This document shows positions 34,698-43,514 of a DNA stretch of 64,000 bases, piece after piece; the stretch's first letter is position 1, and every line of letters begins with the position of its first letter. This DNA is from Luminiphilus syltensis NOR5-1B. GTDB taxonomy: Bacteria; Pseudomonadota; Gammaproteobacteria; Pseudomonadales; Halieaceae. The DNA is taken from positions 419,009-483,008 of the forward strand of contig NZ_DS999411.1 of the NCBI RefSeq assembly GCF_000158175.1. Direction: 5' to 3'. The notes under the pieces are model-generated. The model saw only the letters and a program-made list of their open reading frames with translations, had not been told where the DNA came from and did not search any database. The position numbers and the translations under genes are program-made.

Positions 34698-36617
34698 ATG
34701 TCTCTGTATAAACAGCTTTGGATTGGCCTGGCACTTCTGATGATTATGGTTTTTGGCGTGACTTTCGTCATCAACGGTCTCAGCAGCAGCCGATATCTGG
34801 AGCATCAGCTGTCGATCAAGAACGCGGATGATGCGACCGCATTGGCGTTATCGCTGTCACAGCAGGATCTTGACGACGTGCTATTGGAACTGCAGCTCGC
34901 AGCCAAAGCCGACCAGGGCAGTTATGAACTGGTGGAAATGCGTGGCCCGACCAACGCGCTGATCTTCAGTCGAACCAATTCCTTCCCCGATCAGGGGGTC
35001 CCGGAATGGCTGAAGTCGCTATTCCCGATTGACTCGGAGGTGGGCAGCGCCAAGGTCTCCAGCGGCTGGAGTCAGCTGGGCACGGTTTATATCAAAAGCC
35101 ACGATGACTTCGCCTACGGTCAGCTGTGGACCGCCGCCAAGCGCATGTCGATAGCGATGATTTTGGCAGTGGCGATAGCGGGTATCGCGGGAACGCTCAT
35201 CCTGCGTCTTGTGCTCAACCCGCTGAAACAGGTGGTGGAGCAGGCGGAGGCGATTGGCGCCCGACGTTTCTTCAAAATCGATGAGCCCGCCACACGGGAG
35301 TTTGCGCTGGTCACCCGGTCCATGAACGAACTCGCCGATCGGGTCAAAGCCATGCTGACCCAGGAAGCCTCCCGGCTCGAGAAAACTCGTGAGAATACCG
35401 AGATCGACCGCCTCACCGGTCTTGTGCTCCGCGACCCGTTTCTGCGCCGTCTTCGCGCCATGCTTGAATCGGACGATGAAAACGGCCGCGGCTCGGTGGC
35501 CCTGACCCGGATCAATGATCTGGCGAAAATGAATCAGGTTTATGGCCGCAAAACCCTGGATACCTTGTTGGAGCAGATTGGTAGCGATTTGAGGACGCTG
35601 ATACGGGAAAACAGAGGTTGGGCGGCCGGGCGGCTGAACGGCTCCGATTTTTGTTTGATGGCGCCGACCGAACTCGACCCCAAGGCGGCGGCGGAAGAAC
35701 TGTATTCAGTGCTCGCCCATGCCTTTGAATCAAACTCGATCGACACGGTCGAACTGCCCAGCGCCTGCGTCGAATATGCTAAAGACGATACCATCGCCCA
35801 GGTCATGACCGCCCTCGATGGCGCCCTGGTCTCGTCTGAGCACCAGGAAAGCATGCCTATTGTATTGGCCAGTCGCGGCAGTTCCTCGGTTATCCCGCTG
35901 CGCGAACAGGCCGATTTATGGCAACGCGAGCTTCAATACGCTCTGGAAAACAAAACTTTCCGTTTGCAGCTGTTCCCCGTTATCGATGCCGACTCCAGAT
36001 TGATTCACGAAGAGGGAATGCTGCGCATCGAGCTCGACGACCACAGCCAGCGAAGCGCAGGTGAATTTATGCCGTGGGCGCATCGACTGGGTCGTGCCCA
36101 TGAGGTCGATCGAGCCGTTGTGCAGTTGGCACTCGATCACATTGCCACCCACTTGAGCCCGCTGTGTATCAATCTTTCCGCGTCCTGCCTCACCGACACC
36201 AGCTTCGCCATCTGGTTTGAAGACCTGCTGCTCAAGCGTCGCTCGTTGGGCAGCTATCTGTCGCTGGATATTGGTGAGTCGTCGGCCTATGCGCACCCGG
36301 AAGGCTTCCATCGGCTGACCCGCCGCGTGCGTGAGTTCGGTGTGAAGGTGGGTGTCGAGCATATGGGCTATATGCTCAAGGACATCGGCAAGCTCGGGGA
36401 GCTGGGTGTGGATTACATCAAGGTCGACAGTCTGTTTGTGCGCGAGATTGACCACAATACGGGCAATCAGGCGCTGCTGCGTACCTTTGCCTATATCAGT
36501 CAGTCGCTGGGGGTACCCTGTATTGGTGAGGGTGTCAGCAATGCCGCCGAACGTGAAAAGACCTTTGACTGCGGTGCGACGGGTGCTACGGGGCCGGGGG
36601 TTTCACTCGAGCCCTGA
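34698..36617 (+). CDS. lapD: LapD-type c-di-GMP receptor (degenerate GGDEF/EAL)
   Basis: At 639 residues it matches LapD: helix 1 (7-26), a periplasmic output domain (30-150) with GWSQLG whose Trp124 corresponds to the LapG-contacting Trp of Pseudomonas LapD, helix 2 (about 152-172), a HAMP linker, a GGDEF-like domain and an EAL-like domain. GGDEF is replaced by NGSDF and EAL by EGM, so it should bind c-di-GMP in the EAL fold without making or degrading it. NLSAS and YIKVDSLF remain. When bound, LapD sequesters LapG and the adhesin stays on the cell. AGGAG lies before the ATG. The C-terminus ends in GPGVSLEP. Confidence 0.93.
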   Translation: MSLYKQLWIGLALLMIMVFGVTFVINGLSSSRYLEHQLSIKNADDATALALSLSQQDLDDVLLELQLAAKADQGSYELVEMRGPTNALIFSRTNSFPDQGVPEWLKSLFPIDSEVGSAKVSSGWSQLGTVYIKSHDDFAYGQLWTAAKRMSIAMILAVAIAGIAGTLILRLVLNPLKQVVEQAEAIGARRFFKIDEPATREFALVTRSMNELADRVKAMLTQEASRLEKTRENTEIDRLTGLVLRDPFLRRLRAMLESDDENGRGSVALTRINDLAKMNQVYGRKTLDTLLEQIGSDLRTLIRENRGWAAGRLNGSDFCLMAPTELDPKAAAEELYSVLAHAFESNSIDTVELPSACVEYAKDDTIAQVMTALDGALVSSEHQESMPIVLASRGSSSVIPLREQADLWQRELQYALENKTFRLQLFPVIDADSRLIHEEGMLRIELDDHSQRSAGEFMPWAHRLGRAHEVDRAVVQLALDHIATHLSPLCINLSASCLTDTSFAIWFEDLLLKRRSLGSYLSLDIGESSAYAHPEGFHRLTRRVREFGVKVGVEHMGYMLKDIGKLGELGVDYIKVDSLFVREIDHNTGNQALLRTFAYISQSLGVPCIGEGVSNAAEREKTFDCGATGATGPGVSLEP

Positions 36618-36634
36618 GGCCGAATCGGCAAGAC

Positions 36635-36955
36635 CTAAATCAGCGGTCCGTCGTCGAGTAGATCGAGGGAATTACCGCCTTTACGCAAAGCTTTGCGCTT
36701 CATGATTTTCTGCTGGGCCTCGGGGGGCAGATCGGTAAACATCAGTATGTTCTTGTCCATCAGTACTTCGAGCAGGTCTTCAATCACCCGGACAAAATCG
36801 AGATCCGACTGTACGAGGTTGGGGCTCTCTGAGCCTATAGCCTGAAGAAACTCCAGCAATAGCGCATCGTCATCGGCGACGGCTTCAAAGCCCGCTTCCT
36901 GCGCCTTGCTTACAGCGATGATCTCGCCGTCACTATTGCGTTTCACAAATGCCAT
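36635..36955 (-). CDS. Small conserved hypothetical protein
   Basis: This 106-residue acidic, mostly helical protein begins MAFVKRNSDGEIIAVSK and contains QSDLDFVRVIEDLLEVL and MFTDLPPEAQQKIMKRKALR. I recall similar proteins in Pseudomonas and relatives that databases label, misleadingly, as tryptophan synthase beta-like. Nothing in the sequence resembles TrpB. It has no signal peptide. It is convergent with lapD and lies downstream of the adhesin gene, separated from it by a strong terminator, so it need not belong to the adhesin system. Confidence 0.7.
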   Translation of the reverse strand: MAFVKRNSDGEIIAVSKAQEAGFEAVADDDALLLEFLQAIGSESPNLVQSDLDFVRVIEDLLEVLMDKNILMFTDLPPEAQQKIMKRKALRKGGNSLDLLDDGPLI

Positions 36956-37090
36956 GTTGGCCGTACTCCTGTCTACGGGATTGAGTGTACACCAGCAAAG
37001 AAAAAGCTCACGCCAGATTTCGGGGATCGTCTAGCCCAGTTCGTGCTACCAGTTCGTACTAAAGGGGGCTTGCGATGGTGCGATCAAGCA

Positions 37091-37120
37091 AAAAAAAGCC
37101 CCCGCAAAGCGGGGGCTTTT
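37091..37120 (-). terminator. Strong intrinsic terminator of the adhesin gene
   Basis: GCCCCCGC (37098-37105) pairs with GCGGGGGC (37109-37116) around a 3-base loop. On the minus strand it is followed by seven T residues, 17 bp after the adhesin stop. Confidence 0.92.
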
Positions 37121-37136
37121 CGCTTACCCAACGTGA

Positions 37137-40100
37137 TTATTCAACACCGGGATCATACTTGTCGTCGTTCGACTGGATCAGCAGATCCGCCTCAAGCGAG
37201 GCGTAGTCGAGGTCGGCCACATCACCGGACTCGGCGGGCGCACCCACGTCGGCGTCATCGTTCTCGCCGGCGGGAAGTACCACCTCGTCGCTCTCACCGA
37301 GGACATCCGCGGCTTCGATAGCGAAGCTCGTGTCTTCGGCAATCGTGACATCGCCGTCGGTCCAGGTGACTTCGGACTGACCGTGGATAACCACGTCGCC
37401 ATCCGCCGCCGTACCCGACTCGCTGTCCTCGGAGTAGGTAAGCGAAATGCTCTCTACACCCAGGTCGCCCAGCGATACCAGCTCGCCTTCGTCGGTGACG
37501 CCATCGGAGTCGGCATCCTGCCAGACCGCGAACTCGCTGAAGCGCTCATCCTGCGCATCGAGAACGCCATCCTGGTTGGTGTCGAACACCTCAGCGACAG
37601 CTTCCATGTCGGTCTCGGCGGTCTCGCTCCACTCGGTGAAGACGTATTCCTTCGAGGCGTTCACGGTACCCGAGCCATCGGCATCGATTACCAGCAGGCC
37701 ATCATCCGGACCGACCCAGGCGGTGTTGACCGATTCGCCAGAGTCTTCGTCGGTGAAGACCACACCCGCGTCGCGGGAGAGGTATTCGACGCCGTCGTTG
37801 TCGAGGTCGAGGGCGATGGGTGCGGAGTCAGTGATAACAATATCGCCGGCCTCCGAGCCCCGCAGCGTGACTGAAAAGTCCTGACTGGCTGGGTCATCAT
37901 CGCCATCGACAACAGCCAGGCTGAAGTCGATAGTCAGGTCAGCAGGGTCTGTGACAGAGATCGCACCCGCGGCTACGTTGAGGAGTCGCACACCATTGGA
38001 GCCCGCACCATCGTTATTTGCGACTATCACAGAACTGATAGTCTTAGACGCATCTAGCTGCGCCGCAATGGCGGGATCGGTGGTATCGAAAACTCCGCCC
38101 TCTCCCAGCGACACTGAGATCGGTTGCGATCCGCCCCCGTCATAGTTAACAGTGACGTCGAAATCTACCATTTTCCCAGCGCCGCCGGTAACCCCATTGG
38201 CCGTGAACGTGAACGTCTGAACCGCTGTCCCTGAGAAGTCAAAAGTAATGCTTTCCCCTGGATCCAACTGGTTGTCTTCTACCGCCCATCCCTGAGTACT
38301 AGGGTTCACCAGGTCACTACCGGAAACTGTAGTTACCAGCCCCGAGGGGCTGTTAATCACGTATTGGGGTTCCGGCCCACCTGCAACAACTGCGCCACCG
38401 GATAGGGGTTCCTGAACAAGATCCCCAGGCCGATCGACGACCATTAGGGTGTCCTCTGCGTCAGCATTAAGCGTAAGAACAGCGACTTCATTGCCTTCCG
38501 GATCTTTAAGGCTGACCACCACCTGATCCGCCGATTGGAAGGTGATGACGGCAGACGTTGTGCCGCCCGTGATTTCTGCGAATCCATCGGCACCAACAAC
38601 CCAATTAAAGATCTCACCCGAAGTGGTGTTGTTGTCTGGTGCGCTAACTTCCCGGGTTCCAACATCAGGAGTAGTAACAGGCTCGTCATCAATGATGACC
38701 ACCGTGCCGGTGGCAGGCGTCGACCAATTAACACCGTCATCAGATACTTCGACCGAGAAACGAGTCTCGTCGTTTGCGTCATTGGCGCCATTGGCAATTT
38801 CGTCGAGGTTGTCATTATCGACATTGGTCGTGAGCATGTACTCCCAGGAAATCACCCCGGTACCGCTGTTGTAGTCAGTGAGCAATAGGTTTCCGTACTC
38901 AATCGCACCCGAAACATCGATGGATGGACCGCCACCTTCCAAGGCCACAAGATCAGCGACAGTCACAACAGAACCCCCAATTCCTCCAATTCGAACGCCA
39001 TTGAGATCACTCAGCTGCCCTGAGATATCGATCGTCCCAGAAGCCATTAAATCAGTGGGTTCGGGCACATCAGAGCCTGTGGGTAAGGCGGACTCGTAGA
39101 CCAACTCATCCTCAGTAATGACAACAGGGGTAGCAAGCGAATCTGGCAGAACTGTGATCGTCAGAGTTGAGACGTTGCCAATGGTGGCACCGCCGTCGTC
39201 GCTCATGCTGTAGGTCGCTACAGGTACAGGACCGTTGTAATCATCCGCCGGCACAAACGTGAACGCGCCATCACTGTTAATGGTCAGGTCACCTTCTGCC
39301 AGAGAAACCGTCGAATCCGCCGTGAATACCGTCAGAACTCCAGGAGAATCCTCTTGGCCCGCCACCGTGAACGTCGTCACTGCAACATCGCCATCTCCTG
39401 TCGGATCCGGTGCCGCATTGTCCAGCAAATTGCCCGACACCGGGGTGTCTTCTTGCGTGCTAACCACTTCGTCAGCGTCATCAAAGCTGTTATCGATAAT
39501 CTCCGTGGTCACCGTACCCGTGCCATCAATGGCATATGCCTCGAAGCCCGTACCGGTCGCGCCGCTGATCACCACATTGAACAACTCGCCATCGTCCACA
39601 ATCGCATCAATGTTCGTATCAACCGTGAAGTCCGCGCTCGATACACCAAGGGCCGTACCCGTGATCGTTAACGTATTGCCGTCAATGCTGACGTAATCGG
39701 TATTTTCCGTCGCCGCCGGCGACAGGCTAACGCCGTTAGTCGACAGATCCACGGTCACACTCTGACCTTCGGTCAGAACAACCGTGGCTCCGTTCTCGTC
39801 AACAATCGTGACCGTATAAGTGGCCGTCTCGCCCTCAATAACCGACTCAGCACCCGTGAGCTTCGCGTATACCGTGTCTTCCGTCCCAGGCTCGCCTTCG
39901 TCCGTGATCGTCGAGGTCACAACGCCAGTATCCAGCTCTACCGTCTCGTAGAACGTCTGAGTGAAGGTCTGGTCTACGCCTGAAGCCAGGCCGACCGTGT
40001 ACTGCTCACCACTGTCCGCAAACAGATCATCCACCAGCGCTGCGTTGAATACCGACCCAATCGCAACACTCGTCGCCGACGGCGTGTAATCCTCGTCCTC

Positions 40101-42617
40101 AGCATCTAGGTTTGTGAACACCACATCAACGTTCGTGCCGTCGATACCGGTCACCACATTACCGCCCTCGTCCGTCGCCACTACCTTGTAGTACAGCGAG
40201 GTCTCTTCAGGACCCGTCGACGTGCCAATCTCATTGCCATCGACATCAACAGAAATGACCGACAGCGTAATAACCTCAGGATCTGGCTCGGTATCCGGAA
40301 TCGTGTCGTCATTGATCTCGGTCGTTACCGTACCCGTGCCATCGATGCCATACGCCTCGAAGCCCGTACCGGTCGCGCCGCTGATCACCACATTGAACAA
40401 CTCGCCATCGTCAGCAATCGGATCATCGGTCGTATCAACCGTGAAGTCCGCGCTCGATACACCAAGGGCCGTACCCGTGATCGTTAACGTATTGCCGTCA
40501 ATGCTGACGTAATCGGTATTTTCCGTCGCCGCCGGCGACAGGCTAACGCCGTTAGTCGACAGATCCACGGTCACACTCTGACCTTCGGTCAGAACAACCG
40601 TGGCTCCGTTCTCGTCAACAATCGTGACCGTATAAGTGGCCGTCTCGCCCTCAATAACCGACTCAGCACCCGTGAGCTTCGCGTATACCGTGTCTTCCGT
40701 CCCAGGCTCGCCTTCGTCCGTGATCGTCGAGGTCACAACGCCAGTATCCAGCTCTACCGTCTCGTAGAACGTCTGAGTGAAGGTCTGGTCTACGCCTGAA
40801 GCCAGGCCGACCGTGTACTGCTCACCACTGTCCGCAAACAGATCATCCACCAGCGCTGCGTTGAATACCGACCCAATCGCAACACTCGTCGCCGACGGCG
40901 TGTAATCCTCGTCCTCAGCATCTAGGTTTGTGAACACCACATCAACGTTCGTGCCGTCGATACCGGTCACCACATTACCGCCCTCGTCCGTCGCCACTAC
41001 CTTGTAGTACAGCGAGGTCTCTTCAGGACCCGTCGACGTGCCAATCTCATTGCCCTCGGCATCTACCGCGATCACCGACAAGGTAATCACATCCGGATCG
41101 ACCTCCGTCTCGGGAACCGTATCGTCCAGAATCGTCGTCGTAACGGACCCTGTACCAATATTGAGCGCATCAAAACCACCACTATTCAGTGTGCTAATGC
41201 TTAGCACGATGGTTTCGCCATTATCGGCAATCGCGTCATCGATCGTATCCAGATCAAAGGTAACTTCGCTCGAGCCCGCAGGAATCGTAAATGTCGCTTC
41301 GGACGTGTAGTCCGTGCCGTCAGAAGCCGTACCCGTATAGGTAATGGTTACCGTCACAGGGGCCTGGGCGACCAGCGGTTGTCCGCCTCCATTGACGATA
41401 CTCAGCGTGTAGTCGGTGGTGGTCTCACCCTCGAGTACCGTCTCCGGGCCTGCAATACTCAGGGTACCAATGACCGGCGGTGGCGGCGGCGGGGGTGGCG
41501 GCGGAGGCGGCGGCTCAGCGTTCACCACAATGTTCACCGTCGCGGTATCGGTTGCACCGCTCGGGTCGGTAATCGTGTACTCGAAGCTGTCCGAGCCGGA
41601 AAAGCCGGGATCGGGATCATAGGTGAACGAGCCATCATCGTTGAGTACCAGGGTGCCATTCTCGGGCTCGGTGTTGCTGACAATCGTCAGCGGATCGCCT
41701 TCGGGATCGGTATCATTCTCGAGAATCACGTTGCCGCCAACGCCCACGCCTTCGTCGGTGACATAGGTGTCATCGATCGCGTCAGGCGCCGTGTTGGGGT
41801 CTTCGCCGGTCACAATACGAACAACGGCTTCATCGGTGCCGCCGTTGCCGTCGTCGATCATGTAAATAAAGGAATCTTCGCCGCTGAAGCCCTCATTGGG
41901 CGTATAGGTGAAGTCACCATCGGCGTCGATGGAGACCGTGCCGTTCGATGGCTCCTCAACCAGAGAGACGGTCAGCGGATCATTTTCGGGGTCGCTGTCG
42001 TTGGGAAGCACATTGGCGCTGACCGGCGCGCCGAATTCGGTTTCATAAGTATCATCAACCGCGTCGGGGCCCAGATTAGGTGCAGGTTCGGGCGGCGGGG
42101 GCGGTGGAGGTGTGGGCTCTTCCGGCTCTTCCACTAAAAGCTGCAACAGGTTGTCGGGATCGCCCTGATCGGGCGCATCCGGAGCGGCCGCGGGATTGAT
42201 AGGGCCCGCAAAGCCCAGGTCGGTGTTGTACATGATGCGCATCAGGCGGATAAAGCTGCTGCCCTCATCCCCTGCAGCACCACCGGCGGCGGTGGCTTCC
42301 AATTCTTCGAGCAGATCCCCGTCGCCTTCGAGTGCGGCGACCAGAGAATCGATCGTGGCGTCGTCTACCGCGGCCTCGTCGGCGGTATCGCGCAGGGCGG
42401 CGGTGAGCTCATTGTTCATCTCGACGCCTTCACGGCCGCCGGGGATGACCAGGTCGGTCGTATCGGGGATACCAACCACCAGCACCGAGCCGCTGGCCGT
42501 GGTGACCTTGTCACCCACCAGGATTTCCATGCCGGCCTCGATTTCAATGCGCTGTCCATCGCGCATTACGAAGGCCGATCCAGTGAGTTTCTCTACGGTG
42601 CCGATTACCTGTGCCAT
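37137..42617 (-). CDS. LapA-like retained biofilm adhesin (type I secretion substrate)
   Basis: The protein has 1826-1828 residues, and the second ATG (42617) is best placed after GGAAGG. Residues below count from the first Met. Residues 1-115 form a retention module (AQVIGTVEKLTGSAFV, VGDKVTTASGSVL) ending in the LapG-type site T111-A-A-G114. Next come a Pro-rich linker, two cadherin/VCBS-like domains (about 185-370), a run of 13 Pro, Calx-beta-like domains with a 272-residue direct duplication (about 524-1004), and further beta-rich domains. The C-terminal region has Asp-rich calcium-type loops (DLDNDGVE, DADGSGTV, DTNQDGVLD, DADSDGVTDEGE). No RTX nonapeptide array and no classical signal peptide are seen. 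Export by the neighbouring LapB/LapC-type machine is the natural inference. Confidence 0.93.
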   Translation of the reverse strand: MAQVIGTVEKLTGSAFVMRDGQRIEIEAGMEILVGDKVTTASGSVLVVGIPDTTDLVIPGGREGVEMNNELTAALRDTADEAAVDDATIDSLVAALEGDGDLLEELEATAAGGAAGDEGSSFIRLMRIMYNTDLGFAGPINPAAAPDAPDQGDPDNLLQLLVEEPEEPTPPPPPPPEPAPNLGPDAVDDTYETEFGAPVSANVLPNDSDPENDPLTVSLVEEPSNGTVSIDADGDFTYTPNEGFSGEDSFIYMIDDGNGGTDEAVVRIVTGEDPNTAPDAIDDTYVTDEGVGVGGNVILENDTDPEGDPLTIVSNTEPENGTLVLNDDGSFTYDPDPGFSGSDSFEYTITDPSGATDTATVNIVVNAEPPPPPPPPPPPPPVIGTLSIAGPETVLEGETTTDYTLSIVNGGGQPLVAQAPVTVTITYTGTASDGTDYTSEATFTIPAGSSEVTFDLDTIDDAIADNGETIVLSISTLNSGGFDALNIGTGSVTTTILDDTVPETEVDPDVITLSVIAVDAEGNEIGTSTGPEETSLYYKVVATDEGGNVVTGIDGTNVDVVFTNLDAEDEDYTPSATSVAIGSVFNAALVDDLFADSGEQYTVGLASGVDQTFTQTFYETVELDTGVVTSTITDEGEPGTEDTVYAKLTGAESVIEGETATYTVTIVDENGATVVLTEGQSVTVDLSTNGVSLSPAATENTDYVSIDGNTLTITGTALGVSSADFTVDTTDDPIADDGELFNVVISGATGTGFEAYGIDGTGTVTTEINDDTIPDTEPDPEVITLSVISVDVDGNEIGTSTGPEETSLYYKVVATDEGGNVVTGIDGTNVDVVFTNLDAEDEDYTPSATSVAIGSVFNAALVDDLFADSGEQYTVGLASGVDQTFTQTFYETVELDTGVVTSTITDEGEPGTEDTVYAKLTGAESVIEGETATYTVTIVDENGATVVLTEGQSVTVDLSTNGVSLSPAATENTDYVSIDGNTLTITGTALGVSSADFTVDTNIDAIVDDGELFNVVISGATGTGFEAYAIDGTGTVTTEIIDNSFDDADEVVSTQEDTPVSGNLLDNAAPDPTGDGDVAVTTFTVAGQEDSPGVLTVFTADSTVSLAEGDLTINSDGAFTFVPADDYNGPVPVATYSMSDDGGATIGNVSTLTITVLPDSLATPVVITEDELVYESALPTGSDVPEPTDLMASGTIDISGQLSDLNGVRIGGIGGSVVTVADLVALEGGGPSIDVSGAIEYGNLLLTDYNSGTGVISWEYMLTTNVDNDNLDEIANGANDANDETRFSVEVSDDGVNWSTPATGTVVIIDDEPVTTPDVGTREVSAPDNNTTSGEIFNWVVGADGFAEITGGTTSAVITFQSADQVVVSLKDPEGNEVAVLTLNADAEDTLMVVDRPGDLVQEPLSGGAVVAGGPEPQYVINSPSGLVTTVSGSDLVNPSTQGWAVEDNQLDPGESITFDFSGTAVQTFTFTANGVTGGAGKMVDFDVTVNYDGGGSQPISVSLGEGGVFDTTDPAIAAQLDASKTISSVIVANNDGAGSNGVRLLNVAAGAISVTDPADLTIDFSLAVVDGDDDPASQDFSVTLRGSEAGDIVITDSAPIALDLDNDGVEYLSRDAGVVFTDEDSGESVNTAWVGPDDGLLVIDADGSGTVNASKEYVFTEWSETAETDMEAVAEVFDTNQDGVLDAQDERFSEFAVWQDADSDGVTDEGELVSLGDLGVESISLTYSEDSESGTAADGDVVIHGQSEVTWTDGDVTIAEDTSFAIEAADVLGESDEVVLPAGENDDADVGAPAESGDVADLDYASLEADLLIQSNDDKYDPGVE
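39614..40238 (-). repeat. Downstream copy of a 625-bp direct repeat in the adhesin gene
   Basis: By eye this stretch is identical base for base to 40430-41054, with a period of 816 bp. It corresponds to about residues 796-1004. Similarity continues with mismatches to about 39505 on the far side. Confidence 0.9.
40430..41054 (-). repeat. Upstream copy of a 625-bp direct repeat in the adhesin gene
   Basis: This is the partner of 39614-40238 and corresponds to about residues 524-732. The 816-bp period is a multiple of three, so recombination between copies would remove or add exactly 272 residues in frame. Confidence 0.9.
41475..41513 (-). repeat. Poly-proline codon tract in the adhesin gene
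   Basis: Thirteen consecutive proline codons, mostly CCG, link the cadherin-like and Calx-beta-like parts. A second shorter Pro tract lies near 42090-42115. Both read as flexible or extended linkers. Confidence 0.9.
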
Positions 42618-42890
42618 GCTCATACCTTCCCTTAGTGAGGGTTTATCTATGCGCTCATAGTGCGCTTATCGGCGGTACCGCAACATGTACAAAGGTCCAA
42701 TGCCCTGCTGCAGGCGTGATAATCATCACAATTTCGGCAAGAAATTCGCGATTTTTGGGGTAAAAACCATCGAAATAGCCGTTAGGGGACGAAACGGTGC
42801 GATGGGCTGAGAACGGGGCCTGAATCTGGTGTAAGATCGCGGATTCAGTGGCTTTCGGCTTGAGGGGGCTCAGTCCGATCGGTGGTCCGA

Positions 42891-43511
42891 TCAGTGGTAC
42901 GGGAGGCGGTTAACCGCGAGCGCAAGCTGCACCCGGTCACGCAATTCGAGCTTCTCGAAAATAGCGGTCAAATGGGCCTTTACCGTGCGTTCACTGACCC
43001 CTAGAAGCTCCGCGATTTCTTTGTTGTTCGCGCCTTTGCCCACCAGTGCAGCGACTTCGTATTCACGATGGGTCAGGGCATCAAAGCCCTCGACCTCGGG
43101 CTGCGGGGTATCCGGATCGACCCGGGCGGCAATCGCCACCATGCGCTGTACCAGGCCCGGCTGCATCCAGTAGCCCCCGGCGGCGACCACCTGCTTCACC
43201 TCCAGCAATTGCTCGGGCACCGCATCGGCATGGCAGTAACCCCGCGCGCCCGCGCTGATCAGCCGCACTGCCTCCGCCTCCTGGGGGGCGGCGCTCAGGG
43301 CCACCACCCGGGCGTCCTCGCGGGTAAGTCGCTTCACAGCAGCCTCCGCCTCGGCGCTGGAAAAAGAGCTCACATCGAGCCAGCACAAGTCGTCGCTGTG
43401 CCGGGTATTGGCCATGTAGTCATCAACGTCATGGCGCATCTGGAGGTCGGCAAAGGCAACTCGCCAGCGCGACAGGGGTTCGGCATGAGGAGAAATGAAG
43501 ACACTACGCAT
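42891..43511 (-). CDS. LuxR/NarL-type regulator with degenerate receiver
   Basis: This 206-residue protein ends in a NarL-type helix-turn-helix (LTHREYEVAALVGKGANNKEIAELLGVSERTVKAHL split over about residues 145-180). The N-terminal half has the length and strand pattern of a receiver, including VVALSAA and GARGYCHADAVPEQLLEV. However, it lacks the acidic pair at the end of strand 1, where it reads VFISPH, so phosphorylation is doubtful. It may act like CsgD or VpsT, which use a degenerate receiver. It starts 3 bp after the adaptor gene and ends 273 bp before the adhesin start, so it probably controls the adhesin or the whole cluster. Confidence 0.88.
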   Translation of the reverse strand: MRSVFISPHAEPLSRWRVAFADLQMRHDVDDYMANTRHSDDLCWLDVSSFSSAEAEAAVKRLTREDARVVALSAAPQEAEAVRLISAGARGYCHADAVPEQLLEVKQVVAAGGYWMQPGLVQRMVAIAARVDPDTPQPEVEGFDALTHREYEVAALVGKGANNKEIAELLGVSERTVKAHLTAIFEKLELRDRVQLALAVNRLPYH

Positions 43512-43514
43512 TAT

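Noticed and set aside
36635-36955. Label of tryptophan synthase beta-like for the small protein beside lapD
   Set aside because: No TrpB motif or PLP lysine context exists in the 106 residues, and the database name appears to be an old mislabel.
39500-41054. Regular repeats that might suggest a CRISPR array or mobile element
   Set aside because: The two 625-bp copies are coding and in frame with the adhesin. There are no short repeats with unique spacers, no cas genes and no transposase.
41379-42137. 252-codon plus-strand frame over the adhesin N-terminal part
   Set aside because: It is antisense to the adhesin, and the Gly/Trp/Arg-rich stretch comes only from the poly-proline codons on the other strand.
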